A stretch of DNA of 64,000 nucleotides. Origin: Heyndrickxia shackletonii. Its GTDB lineage: Bacteria > Bacillota > Bacilli > Bacillales > Bacillaceae_C. Below the pieces are notes generated by a model. That model ran no database searches. It was not told the DNA's origin and worked only from the letters and a program-made list of their open reading frames with translations. Positions 46,462 to 55,600 of this stretch are shown here, in pieces; the stretch's first letter is position 1; the number at the start of each line of letters is the position of its first letter. The stretch covers positions 575,319 to 639,318 of the forward strand of contig NZ_LJJC01000015.1 in NCBI RefSeq assembly GCF_001420715.1. Reading direction: 5' to 3'. The translations under genes were made by a program, and so were the position numbers.

Positions 46462-48492
46462 CTACAAACTTTTCCCTTCCATCCAATATACTTCCCTAAT
46501 ATTGATTTGCTGCCTTAGCTTTCTAACAAGATCAGCAGGTATTTGCCCCTTTTCAAACATATTTTGGAGCGCATCTCTTTCTGCTTGGAAAGCCTTATCT
46601 TTTAGCTCTCGTTCATACCGTTCATTGGTTTTTGATGTATTTTTATCCTTCATTTTCTTTAGCTTCATTATCAATTCATTATATTCGCCAATCACTAAAT
46701 AACAAATATCTTTATTTTCTTGCGACATTGCTTTGATCAATTGATCGATTGCTGCTTTTGCCATTTCTATTTTTAACTCCGCTATTTTTTGAAATTGCTT
46801 CCTGCGTTGCTGTAGCAGTGCCTCTTTTTTAGGAGTAAAAATTTGTGCGATACGAATGAGGATTCTTTTTACCATACTCCAGAAAACGAGAGCTTTGTAT
46901 TTCATTTGGTTGGTAATCGCAATTTCCATTCGGTGAATATGTTCTTGGCAACGATAGGCGGTATCTCTGTCAATTTCTTTATTTTTAATAAGTTTTGCAA
47001 CATATTGAGACTCCGCTTCTAATGCTTCCATCCGAATATCTACTTCTGCCTTCTTTATGGCGGATGAGCCTGCTTCTTCATTTCCATATCGAAGTTGATG
47101 AATTTTTTTATTGTAGGATGTAATAATAGACAAAGCGGATGCGCGATTATCATCATTCATGCTATTCCTTATAGTACGAATTGCAGCAATACTCATTTGA
47201 ATAAGGGCCCATTCCTTTATTTTTTCCCTCTCTACTTCCTTAGCCCCATCGGATTTTGCAATCACAGGTAAGAATATACTTGCAATAATCAGCGTTAATA
47301 GGATGACACCTGCTGCAATAAAAAGAATTAAGGATCGTTCAGGAAATGGGCTTCCATCCTCTAAAACGTACGGAATGGAAAAAGCTCCTGCTAATGTGAC
47401 TGCCCCTCTTACACCGCCAATCGTCGTAATGGCTATTTGTCTGAAACCTAATTTTCCAATCTTACGTTTTCTAATCTTCAAACCGATAGTTCCCGACAGA
47501 AGAACCCAGACAAAACGAAGAATTAATAATGCGGCAGTAATGAGAACGATATATTTTAATGCAACAAAATTATTATATAATGGGTCTTTTATAATCGTAC
47601 TAGCTACACTGGGAATCTGAATTCCAAGTAAAACGAATACCAAACCGTTTAAAACGTATAAAATGACTGTCCAAGTGCTTTTGGAAACAACTTGCAGGTC
47701 AACAGTTGGTGATTTTTCACGATCCTTTTCAATGGCATGCACAATTCCAGCTGCCACTACTGCCAATATTCCTGATAGATGAAAATGTTCGATTATCAGG
47801 TAAATAACAAATGGAGTAAGAATTTGAATCAGCATATGGATTGTTACATCTTCCATCCCAAATCTCCGTATTAAAACCCTTAACCTAATAATAATAAATG
47901 CCAGAAAGGCACCACCCACAAAACCGCCAATTGCAATAATAACAAAGCTTATGCTGGCATTTGCTAATGAAAACACTCCGGTTACCATTGCCGCAATGGC
48001 AAAATTAAAAGCGACAAGTCCTGATGCATCATTCATCAAGCCTTCTCCTTCAAGAATATGCATAATAACTTTCGGCATCTTAACCCGGCTTGACATTGCA
48101 CTTACTGCTACTGCATCTGTCGGTGACAAAAGCGCTGCCAAGGCAAAAGATGCAGGAAGAGGAATCGTTGGAATTAACCAATGGATGAAATACCCAATGA
48201 TGAACACGGTAACAAACACAAGCCCGAGTGCCAATAATAAAATAGGTGTTTTTAGTTTCCACAAAGCAATCCTCGATACATTTCTTCCATCGTTAAATAA
48301 CAGTGGTGCAATGAATAATACTAAAAACAATTCGGTTTCCATCGGAACATGGACTCCCAATGGAAGGACAGCAATAGCGACACCAAGAGCAATTTGAATA
48401 AGGGGTACAGGAATAAATGGAACAAGATGATTAATAACGTTGGAAAGACCAATAATTGCTAATAACAATAAGACAATCAGTAAATTATCCAT
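46462..48492 (-). CDS. nhaK: CPA1 Na+(K+)/H+ antiporter, NhaK-like
   Basis: 676 residues. The N-terminal about 410 residues form a 12-helix CPA1 transporter (LFNDGRN, LSPTDAVAVSAM, EGEGLMNDASGLVAF, GGVRGAVTLAGAFSIPY). A charged cytosolic domain of about 260 residues follows, rich in coiled-coil-like helices. Length and sequence agree with B. subtilis NhaK (YvgP), which exchanges Na+, K+, Li+ or Rb+ for H+. Monocistronic. Confidence 0.9.
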   Translation of the reverse strand: MDNLLIVLLLLAIIGLSNVINHLVPFIPVPLIQIALGVAIAVLPLGVHVPMETELFLVLFIAPLLFNDGRNVSRIALWKLKTPILLLALGLVFVTVFIIGYFIHWLIPTIPLPASFALAALLSPTDAVAVSAMSSRVKMPKVIMHILEGEGLMNDASGLVAFNFAIAAMVTGVFSLANASISFVIIAIGGFVGGAFLAFIIIRLRVLIRRFGMEDVTIHMLIQILTPFVIYLIIEHFHLSGILAVVAAGIVHAIEKDREKSPTVDLQVVSKSTWTVILYVLNGLVFVLLGIQIPSVASTIIKDPLYNNFVALKYIVLITAALLILRFVWVLLSGTIGLKIRKRKIGKLGFRQIAITTIGGVRGAVTLAGAFSIPYVLEDGSPFPERSLILFIAAGVILLTLIIASIFLPVIAKSDGAKEVEREKIKEWALIQMSIAAIRTIRNSMNDDNRASALSIITSYNKKIHQLRYGNEEAGSSAIKKAEVDIRMEALEAESQYVAKLIKNKEIDRDTAYRCQEHIHRMEIAITNQMKYKALVFWSMVKRILIRIAQIFTPKKEALLQQRRKQFQKIAELKIEMAKAAIDQLIKAMSQENKDICYLVIGEYNELIMKLKKMKDKNTSKTNERYERELKDKAFQAERDALQNMFEKGQIPADLVRKLRQQINIREVYWMEGKSL

Positions 48493-48516
48493 TCATTTTC
48501 ATTCTCCTTTACCATT

Positions 48517-48612
48517 GGCTCTTTTCTTAGATTTTGTTGCTTTTGTAAAAGTAATCTTATAAACTTACTTACCCGATTTAAGAATGGATATCCTTTTTAA
48601 GAAAAGATGCCC
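48517..48612. repeat. Inverted-repeat-bounded intergenic element, copy 2
   Basis: Starts GGCTCTTTTCTTAGAT and ends TTTTAAGAAAAGATGCCC; interior GAATGGATA matches copy 1 at 7798-7912. As in copy 1 it lies about 25 bp upstream of a minus-strand start codon. Confidence 0.6.
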
Positions 48613-48775
48613 GAAACGAAGTCTGCCTAAGTATTTAATACCAATTACGAAAACAGTTTTACCATTCTATTTTTCGTTTATTTGTTGCTTTTATTACATC
48701 ACCGACCATTTAATATTGGTCATGTTTTAAAATGAAAAACCTTGTTTCATTGCTTCTACATTTTTTTACCCTCAA

Positions 48776-48812
48776 AAAAAAGATTCCAAGTCCATTAACT
48801 CGGAATCCTTAA
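48776..48812 (-). terminator. Minus-strand terminator
   Basis: GGATTCCGAGTTAA / AGTCCATT... AGATTCC-type stem with TTTTTTTT on the minus strand; probably ends the 49-53 kb minus-strand unit. 48613-48775 shows nothing else. Confidence 0.6.
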
Positions 48813-48828
48813 ACTTATTATTATTTTG

Positions 48829-48987
48829 ATGGTACCAAATACTACTCCCGGAATCATGGTAACGAACATAATCAAACCCACAAGAACGGATGATTTAGAT
48901 AAAGAAAAGATAAGCCAGCTAACTGAAACCGTAACGGCATATTGTCCGGAATTAGCCATAGAAAAGCTTAGTCAAAGCAATCGATAA
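48829..48987 (+). other. Short open frame of unknown status, possible remnant
   Basis: 52 codons starting MVPNTTPGIMVTN and ending IEKLSQSNR, without a ribosome site. Composition is protein-like but I recognise nothing. It may be a relic on the strand opposite the neighbouring operon. With the terminator and IR element it accounts for the 580-bp gap. Confidence 0.25.
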
Positions 48988-49074
48988 TCACGAAACCCTA
49001 GTGAAGGAAATGTTTTTGGAATCTTCATTCCATACCCCCTCCTGCTTATCTAGTTTTGCAGAAATTACTGTTAA

Positions 49075-49731
49075 CTAGTCGTTATAAGCATTGAGAGCAT
49101 TAACACTGTGTGCGAGTGCTGAACCTGCCTTTAACGCGGTAGCTACAAAAATGGATTCCGCAAGTTCTTCTAGGGTGACTCCTAATTGTTTCGCACTCTT
49201 CGTATGGGAATCAATGCAATAGGCACACCCTGTAACATGAGCAACCGCAACGGCAATTAATTCCTTCTCTTTTCGGCTCAACAATCCATCCTTCAATGCT
49301 TGATGATTAAACAGAGAAAAAGCATGAAACGAATCAGCATTCATCTCTTTAAACTCCATCAGTCGGTTTTTATTCGACCTCTTGTAAAGCTCCTCCCCAC
49401 CTGTTCCATCGTAGGCATTTAACGCATTTACCCCATGAGCGAGTGCTGAACCTGCTTTTAACGCTGTTGCCACCATAATGGCTTCCAGCATTTCTTCCTT
49501 TGAAACCTCTAATCTTTTTGCACTTGAAACATGCGCCTCAATACAGTACGGGCAACCAGTAACATGAGCCACTGCAACCGCAATTAGTTCCTTTGTCTTT
49601 TTAGATAGCACCCCTTCTGCTAATGCCTGCTGATCGAAAGCCGTAAACTTTTTCATCGTATCCGGTGCCAGCTTTCCTAATTCACTTAATCTACGAATAT
49701 ACGACTTTTTATATAAATTATCGTCTGTCAT
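49075..49731 (-). CDS. Tandem AhpD/carboxymuconolactone decarboxylase-like protein (internal duplication)
   Basis: 218 residues made of two similar about 105-residue halves. Each has the CxxCxxxH redox motif: CPYCIEAH in the first, CAYCIDSH in the second, each within an ELIAVAVAHVTGC helix and followed by ATALKAGSALAH. AhpD-type proteins reduce peroxiredoxin partners or handle peroxides and acyl substrates. Single-domain forms are the norm, so this is a fused duplication. Likely last gene of the regulator-lyase-permease unit. Confidence 0.88.
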   Translation of the reverse strand: MTDDNLYKKSYIRRLSELGKLAPDTMKKFTAFDQQALAEGVLSKKTKELIAVAVAHVTGCPYCIEAHVSSAKRLEVSKEEMLEAIMVATALKAGSALAHGVNALNAYDGTGGEELYKRSNKNRLMEFKEMNADSFHAFSLFNHQALKDGLLSRKEKELIAVAVAHVTGCAYCIDSHTKSAKQLGVTLEELAESIFVATALKAGSALAHSVNALNAYND

Positions 49732-49775
49732 TTTCGATACCTCCCACTATTTGACATTTTTTTATTCAGAAAACC

Positions 49776-51146
49776 CTAAGCTCCAATATTGGTTGGATGT
49801 TGCGGGGAATCTGGATCCTCCGCAAAGCTTAGATTTTTTTTGATATTTAATCTGTTACCGAAGATAATGACATAAAGTGCAGCGGCAACCATGTAAATAC
49901 CAGCACCGATCATAAACTTGTAAGATAAGGATGATAATAGTAAGTATCCTTGAACTGCCAAGAGAATCACGGCAAGAACAACGACAATATTTAATGCTGT
50001 TTTCGATAATTTAAATGGTGCTTTCATATATAATTCCGGATATTTTTTCGGCAATTGTGAAGAGGCAATGATTGGGATAACATTTGCAACCAGTAACACT
50101 CCAGTACCTAATGCCGAAATGGTTTCAAGCGATAGTCCTGTAAGAATTGGGATCAAACCAACAACATAAAATACAGTTAGCAGCCAATGTGGTGTTCCGA
50201 ATTTCTTATTGACCTTCCCCAATGATTTCGGAAGCCATCCATCCTCGCAAGATATCAAGATTCCCTTTGTGATCCAAGATAAGGTGGCATTTAAGGTTGT
50301 TGCTAATGCAAACATTGCCCCGCCAATCATAAAGAAAATAAATAGCGGATGCGGTAGAATCGTTCTTGCAACATCGGTTAACGGCTTGTTAGCAACATCG
50401 GAGATCGGTAGAATTCCAACTGCAATAGTTGCCATAAACGCATAAAGAATACCTACTCCAATGGTCGTAACAATGATGGTTAATGGAATATCCCTTCCAG
50501 GTCTTTTCATTTCCCCGCCTAGCTCAGCAATTACTTGAGCACCTCCAGTTGCAAAGGAAAGCAATGCGACAGCGGTAAAAAATCCACCTGCCCCATGTGG
50601 AAACATCTCTTTAGCATTAAATACGGAATAATTTACTTCTGGAAAACCCCATATGATAAAGACTGCTAAACCAAGGAAGAGCACGATTACCATCACTTTT
50701 TCCACTATTGCTGCAAATTTTACACCTACAATATTAGAAAGATAGAATATCGTGAGTAGTCCGAATGCAATAGGTGTCATCGGTATAGATGGCACTAATC
50801 CTTGCATATACTGGGCAAACGAAATGGCGTACATTGCAATAGTCAAATTACCAAGAATAAATAACAACATCCAAAAGAATCCTACTTTTGAAGATAATAA
50901 GCGGCTGGAATATCGATATAATCCGCCTGTTGTAGGTATAGCAGATCCCATTATGGCGATTGGCAAAATAGTAATAATGGTAAAAACAGAAGAAAGAATA
51001 AAAGCGAGTGTTATACCACTTCCAGTCATTCCGATTGCAACGCCTGTCAATGCCATAACACCTGCACCGATAATTTGACCTACCGCAATTCCCATTACAT
51101 CCCCTAATCCTAATACTTTCTTTAAATTCGATTCTTGACTAGCCAT
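49776..51146 (-). CDS. APC-family amino acid permease
   Basis: 456 residues, twelve helices. GVMALTGVAIGMTGSG and GLGDVMGIAVGQIIGAGV near the start, FATGGAQVIAELGGEMKRPGRDIP in TM6-loop, and LSWITKGIL are APC (basic amino acid/polyamine antiporter type) features. GGGGGA before ATG 51146. Placed 44 bp upstream of the AhpD-like gene and 185 bp after the lyase gene. Substrate probably an amino acid handled by the adjacent lyase. Confidence 0.88.
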   Translation of the reverse strand: MASQESNLKKVLGLGDVMGIAVGQIIGAGVMALTGVAIGMTGSGITLAFILSSVFTIITILPIAIMGSAIPTTGGLYRYSSRLLSSKVGFFWMLLFILGNLTIAMYAISFAQYMQGLVPSIPMTPIAFGLLTIFYLSNIVGVKFAAIVEKVMVIVLFLGLAVFIIWGFPEVNYSVFNAKEMFPHGAGGFFTAVALLSFATGGAQVIAELGGEMKRPGRDIPLTIIVTTIGVGILYAFMATIAVGILPISDVANKPLTDVARTILPHPLFIFFMIGGAMFALATTLNATLSWITKGILISCEDGWLPKSLGKVNKKFGTPHWLLTVFYVVGLIPILTGLSLETISALGTGVLLVANVIPIIASSQLPKKYPELYMKAPFKLSKTALNIVVVLAVILLAVQGYLLLSSLSYKFMIGAGIYMVAAALYVIIFGNRLNIKKNLSFAEDPDSPQHPTNIGA

Positions 51147-51330
51147 TTCCCAATCCCCCTTAACATTATTTGGAACATTCTGAATACTCTCGTTAAAAAA
51201 ATTACTAAAATAGCTTTCTCATTCACTATCTTAGTAATCTTTGTCGCCCGAATCTGTACGAAGAGGGAATTAACTGCTTTATGAAAGTACTCGAACGACA
51301 TTTTCACAGTTGGGAAATCCTATTGAATTT

Positions 51331-52521
51331 TTATTTCGAGGCAACCCCCCTGACACTTTTAACTGCCTTCTCGATTCTTTTTAACCCTTCTTCCAAAATA
51401 GAGCGCGGACAAGCGATGTTCATTCTTGTAAAGCCTTCACCGCTTTTGCCAAATATATAGCCTTCATCTAATGCAACTCTCGCTTCTTTTTGCATTAAAT
51501 GTTCAAGCTCTTTTGCCTCAAGCCCCAATTCTCTGCAATCAATCCAAACAAGATAGGTGCCTTCTGTTGGGATTACTTTTAACTCTGGAATATTTTGATT
51601 AATATAATCAGTTAAAAACTCTAGATTTTTCTGTAAGTATACTAGTAGTTGATCGAGCCATTCGTCCCCATAACGGTATGCACTCTCTGTTGCTACAAGG
51701 CCAAAGGTACTAGTCATGCCTATGAAAAGGGACTCTAATGTATTTGTAAATTTTTCACGTATATTTTTATTCGGAATAATAATATTGGATGTTTGCAATC
51801 CTGCTAAATTAAATGTTTTACTTGGAGCAGTGCAAATAATCGAATTTTGGGCAAACTCTTCTGAAATGGAAGCAAATGGCGTATGGGAATGTCCCTTTAA
51901 AATTAAATCAAAATGGATTTCATCTGATACAACAAGGATATTATGTTTTAGACAAATATCTCCTAGTTGGGTAAGTTCTTCTTTCGTCCACACTCTTCCA
52001 ACCGGATTATGAGGACTGGAAATAATGATCATTTTTACGTCGTGATCGATTTTACTCTCCAGATCTTCGAAATCCATAACATACTTACCGTCTTCGTATT
52101 TTAATGGATTTTGGACAATGACTCTCTCATTTTTTTCTACTACATTTGTAAAAGGGTAGTAGACAGGCGATTGTATAATGATTTTATCCCCCGGTTTTGT
52201 GAAGGTTCGAACGATCATCCCTAATGCTGGAACGACACCAGGTGCATGGCAAATCCAATCTTTTTCCACCTTCCAATTGTGGCGCCGCTGCATCCAATTA
52301 ATGATTGCTTCGTAATAAGAATCGTTCCGTGCTGTATAACCGAAGATGCCATGTTCTGCCCGTTGTTTTATTGCTTCAATGACAGGTTCTGGCACCTTAA
52401 AATCCATATCAGCTACCCACATAGGCAGAAGGTTTTCACCATTAAAAATAGTATCTACTTCATCCCATTTAACGGAACTGGTATTAAAACGATTTATTTC
52501 CTCATCAAAATTATATTTCAT
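51331..52521 (-). CDS. MalY/PatB family PLP aminotransferase / cystathionine beta-lyase
   Basis: 396 residues, fold-type I. The PLP Lys is in TAPSKTFNLAGLQ, with SSPHNPVGRVWT, SDEIHFDLIL and FTRMNIACPR. PatB/MalY proteins cleave C-S bonds of cysteine, cystathionine or related thioethers. GGAGGA before ATG 52521; only 15 bp from the regulator gene upstream, so co-transcribed with it. Confidence 0.92.
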   Translation of the reverse strand: MKYNFDEEINRFNTSSVKWDEVDTIFNGENLLPMWVADMDFKVPEPVIEAIKQRAEHGIFGYTARNDSYYEAIINWMQRRHNWKVEKDWICHAPGVVPALGMIVRTFTKPGDKIIIQSPVYYPFTNVVEKNERVIVQNPLKYEDGKYVMDFEDLESKIDHDVKMIIISSPHNPVGRVWTKEELTQLGDICLKHNILVVSDEIHFDLILKGHSHTPFASISEEFAQNSIICTAPSKTFNLAGLQTSNIIIPNKNIREKFTNTLESLFIGMTSTFGLVATESAYRYGDEWLDQLLVYLQKNLEFLTDYINQNIPELKVIPTEGTYLVWIDCRELGLEAKELEHLMQKEARVALDEGYIFGKSGEGFTRMNIACPRSILEEGLKRIEKAVKSVRGVASK

Positions 52522-52536
52522 GTTCTTTTTCCTCCA

Positions 52537-53220
52537 TTAAGCTTTATTTAAGTATCTGTATACCGTTGCTTCAGATGTTTTCATATGTTTTGCTACCTCT
52601 GATACGGAGCCTTTGATTAAAAAAACACCTTTTTCATTTAGTTTTTGAATCACTTCCATTTTTTCTTCCGATGACATTCTATCTGGAGTAATACCTGTTT
52701 CTGATATAGTTTTGCAAACGATGGATGTTGTAAGATCCTCTATGGAAGTATGCAAATCTTCTATAGGCGGATCATGATGTCCAGGTTGTTTTCCTTCAAG
52801 CTGCAAGCCATTTTCCGGAACCTCCATTGCCCCGTTAATCAAACTATCTAATAGATTCCTAGTTTCCACCATTTTGCTTACGTCCATATTAAAGCAAAGC
52901 ATTCCTATTACATTTCCCATATCGTCCTTTATAAAAAAGGTGGACGAACGGACAATCTTGCCATCCTGTGTCTTGCCGGCATAATTAATCAGAAAATCCT
53001 TTCCTATATATGATTTATCTTTTAATATTTTTAATGCAAGATCTGTTAAGGAACCCCCTACCTTTCTATTGCTTATATGACTATTTTTGATGGCAACAAT
53101 AGAATTTTCGATATTACGAACATCATGCAAAACCACTTCACAATGGCTTCCCATTACACTTCCCAAGAACTCCACCAACGGTATATACTTCTTAATTTGC
53201 AAAGACACGCTCTCACTCAT
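52537..53220 (-). CDS. YheO/DauR-type transcriptional regulator (PAS-like + HTH)
   Basis: 227 residues. The N-terminal PAS-like YheO domain (about 5-120) shows FLGSVMGSHCEVVLHD and FFIKDDMGNVIGMLCFNMD. The C-terminal helix-turn-helix (about 195-225) is GSVSEVAKHMKTSEATVYRYL. Relatives such as DauR control D-amino-acid catabolism. Being first in the unit with the lyase, it probably regulates that unit. Confidence 0.88.
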   Translation of the reverse strand: MSESVSLQIKKYIPLVEFLGSVMGSHCEVVLHDVRNIENSIVAIKNSHISNRKVGGSLTDLALKILKDKSYIGKDFLINYAGKTQDGKIVRSSTFFIKDDMGNVIGMLCFNMDVSKMVETRNLLDSLINGAMEVPENGLQLEGKQPGHHDPPIEDLHTSIEDLTTSIVCKTISETGITPDRMSSEEKMEVIQKLNEKGVFLIKGSVSEVAKHMKTSEATVYRYLNKA

Positions 53221-53244
53221 ATGAAACTACCACCCCTCACCAAG

Positions 53245-53310
53245 TGGTGTCAGGCACCACCCGTGGACATTTTCTTTATTTGTCCGTTCCACAAGGACAG
53301 TTCTACCTTT
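53245..53310 (+). repeat. GGTGTCAGGCAC dispersed repeat, copy 4
   Basis: GGTGTCAGGCACCACCCGTG then GACATTTTC, followed about 25 bp later by a GGACAG block as in copy 3. It lies just upstream of the regulator gene in a 330-bp stretch with no gene. Confidence 0.65.
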
Positions 53311-53501
53311 TATGAAAACGCTTTCAATAGAGATGTAAAAAAATGTTGTTACATATTCCCCTCGCTTTCATCAATGATTATTTTTTATTAGGATAATAAA
53401 TTTTTATTACGATAAATATATTTTATTTTTATTTATGTGTCAATATTTTTATGGAATATTCACAACATTAAAAAAACTACATTTTTCGACTTGGGCCACT
53501 T

Positions 53502-53540
53502 AAAAAAGCGCAAATCAAAATGACTGATATGCGCTTTTTT
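53502..53540. terminator. Bidirectional terminator of the SIMPL gene
   Basis: AAAAAAGCGCA / TGCGCTTTTTT stem. Confidence 0.8.
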
Positions 53541-53549
53541 AACGGATGT

Positions 53550-54197
53550 TTATCCATAATACTCCATTTGCACTTCCACTTTTGCCTTAATCTCCATCTC
53601 GCCAGGCACAATAGGAGTAGACATACTATTTTCCACCAACGCAAATTTTTGAAAAGGGTGGGGCATTTCACTAATATCCTCTACAATTTTTATGGGGATG
53701 GGGTCATAATTTACCTTTAATGTTTCCGCAAGCGTCTGTGCCTTTACCAGAGCATTTTTTAAGGCATCGCTCAGCGCCTTTTGATAGTAAATTGGTTGAT
53801 TTTCGAGTGTAAATTGAATGTTGGATACCTGATTTACCCCATTTTTAACAGCCGTATCAATAATATGTCCGACTAGATCCAGTTTTTTTATTTTAACCAT
53901 GATCGAATTGATTACTTGATAGCCCTTAAATACTTGTTTTCCATCCACGTAATCATATCGAGGATGGATGATATAAGAAGAAGTCTGAATATCTTCCTTT
54001 ATAATTCCTGATTGTATAAGAGTTTGGATTACTTGATTCATTTTATACGCATTTTCCTGTTGTGCTTGTTGAATCTGTTCATTCTCTGTCATCACTTCTA
54101 ATTGGATGATAACGGTATCCGGTTTTCGAGAAAGAGTTGCCCTTCCAATAACCGTTATTACACGAGGAGAATCATCACGATAGGAGGGATAATACAT
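53550..54197 (-). CDS. SIMPL-domain (DUF541) protein
   Basis: 215 residues; ATG 54197 is preferred to 54203, which abuts the AAGGTGG site. RVITVIGRATLSRKPDTVIIQLEVMTE is the SIMPL N-terminal strand pair, and ISNIQFTLEN plus ALVKAQTLAETL the middle. No signal peptide, unlike periplasmic homologues. Family role is unclear. Confidence 0.82.
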   Translation of the reverse strand: MYYPSYRDDSPRVITVIGRATLSRKPDTVIIQLEVMTENEQIQQAQQENAYKMNQVIQTLIQSGIIKEDIQTSSYIIHPRYDYVDGKQVFKGYQVINSIMVKIKKLDLVGHIIDTAVKNGVNQVSNIQFTLENQPIYYQKALSDALKNALVKAQTLAETLKVNYDPIPIKIVEDISEMPHPFQKFALVENSMSTPIVPGEMEIKAKVEVQMEYYG

Positions 54198-54298
54198 AGG
54201 CATTCCACCTTTTTCTTTAATATTAGATTTTATGAAGAAAAAGGTGGAATGGGGAGTGTGAAAAGTATTAAAAATTTCCTAATGTTTAGGACTTACTA

Positions 54299-55390
54299 TC
54301 ATTCTATAGCTTCCTTAGCTACCCAGCCGACGAATCCGTCTTTTTTTATCAAGGCATATCCTGCGCAACTGTCATCAATGATAGAAACAATGTCCTCTTT
54401 TTCTACACTTATTTGTGTGCAAGAGACCTCCTCTTTTGCCTCATAGCCTCTATCCTTTTGAAGGATATACTCATTTTTCACATAGAGTAATTGGTCAGTT
54501 CCCGGTTGTTTGCATAAGGTGAAATGCTCTCCTTTTTCAATTGGAGTAAGAGCATAATTTACATAAGAAATGGAACCTGTCCAAGATGAATCTGCGTTAA
54601 ATTGTTTTATTACCTTCGTTGTAGGAAAACGGTCCACGTATGTATGAGAAAAATTATCCCCTGAGGAGGACGGAGTAATAATAAAGGCATTTAGTTGCCC
54701 AGAAAGTTTTACGTTATTCCCACCATCATTTGCAATGATTTTTTTCTCCTGATCGATGATTGGATTGTTCGATAAAGTTTTTGAAGTATAATTTCCAACT
54801 GGCCAATGTCCGACAATAACATATTTATTTGCTTGATGTGACTTAAGTAAAAACTCTGGGATCGAAATGGCAGCAACTCTGCTCGTGTCTTTCCAGTTTT
54901 CAATGTCCTCCAGCCCAGCATGAACGAAAATATAATGATCCGTTTCAATGGCAGTTGGTAGTTCTGTTAACCATTTTATTTCCCTTGAAAAATGCCTCCA
55001 TAATTGTTCCTTTACCTCTTTAACGCTTGATTCTGATGAAATCTTGTAACCGATATTCTCCAGCCATTCATTCATGATGGAATGCTTTCTTGTGCATAAG
55101 TAGTTTATAATATTCTGATCTTCATTTAAAAGATATTCCACTAATGTATCACAATTGCCCTCTATGACGTGAACTTTTGGATTATTTGCTTCTAATTCCA
55201 TTATGTATTGGACTACGCCCATACTGTTGCTTCCCTTTTCACAAAGATCACCATTAATAATGAGGTAATCCTCTTTGCTAAACTGAACTTTGTCTAGCAG
55301 CCTTTGAAAAAGCTCTAATTCTCCATGGATATCGGATATAACAATAATTCTTGCATGATTTGGGATAGATAATTCTCTTATTTTGTCCAA
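54299..55390 (-). CDS. Calcineurin-like metallophosphoesterase with C-terminal SH3-like segment
   Basis: 363 residues from TTG 55390 (AAAGGAG upstream). Metal motifs: VISDIHGE (D-x-H), INGDLCEKG (GD), EGNCD (GNxD/H), and VHAG plus GHWPVG (two His). The last about 60 residues (DIVSIIDDSCAGYALIKKDG to WVAKEAIE) look like a bacterial SH3 fold. PPP/ApaH-type phosphatases have this core; the SH3-like tail is unusual for it. Substrate unknown. Confidence 0.85.
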   Translation of the reverse strand: MDKIRELSIPNHARIIVISDIHGELELFQRLLDKVQFSKEDYLIINGDLCEKGSNSMGVVQYIMELEANNPKVHVIEGNCDTLVEYLLNEDQNIINYLCTRKHSIMNEWLENIGYKISSESSVKEVKEQLWRHFSREIKWLTELPTAIETDHYIFVHAGLEDIENWKDTSRVAAISIPEFLLKSHQANKYVIVGHWPVGNYTSKTLSNNPIIDQEKKIIANDGGNNVKLSGQLNAFIITPSSSGDNFSHTYVDRFPTTKVIKQFNADSSWTGSISYVNYALTPIEKGEHFTLCKQPGTDQLLYVKNEYILQKDRGYEAKEEVSCTQISVEKEDIVSIIDDSCAGYALIKKDGFVGWVAKEAIE

Positions 55391-55457
55391 TGTAGGGAAC
55401 TCCTTTATTCCTTGATTTTATTTTTTGATATTCGACAAAATTCTCCATTTTCCTTTC

Positions 55458-55482
55458 GGTGTCAGGCATACTCGTGGACATT
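55458..55482 (+). repeat. GGTGTCAGGCA dispersed repeat, copy 5
   Basis: GGTGTCAGGCATACTCGTGG then ACATT, matching copies 2-4. Confidence 0.6.
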
Positions 55483-55558
55483 ACCCTCTCCTTATTTACA
55501 CATCGTTCATTTATACGGCTATACACCCGAATTAAGGCATCTTTAAAAATGAAGGGAA

Positions 55559-55591
55559 ACAAAAAAGCAAAGATGCCTTTTGCTCTTTGCC
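55559..55591 (-). terminator. Terminator of the histidine kinase gene
   Basis: GCAAAGA / TCTTTGC stem with TTTTTTG on the minus strand. Confidence 0.75.
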
Positions 55592-55600
55592 TATTCCTTA

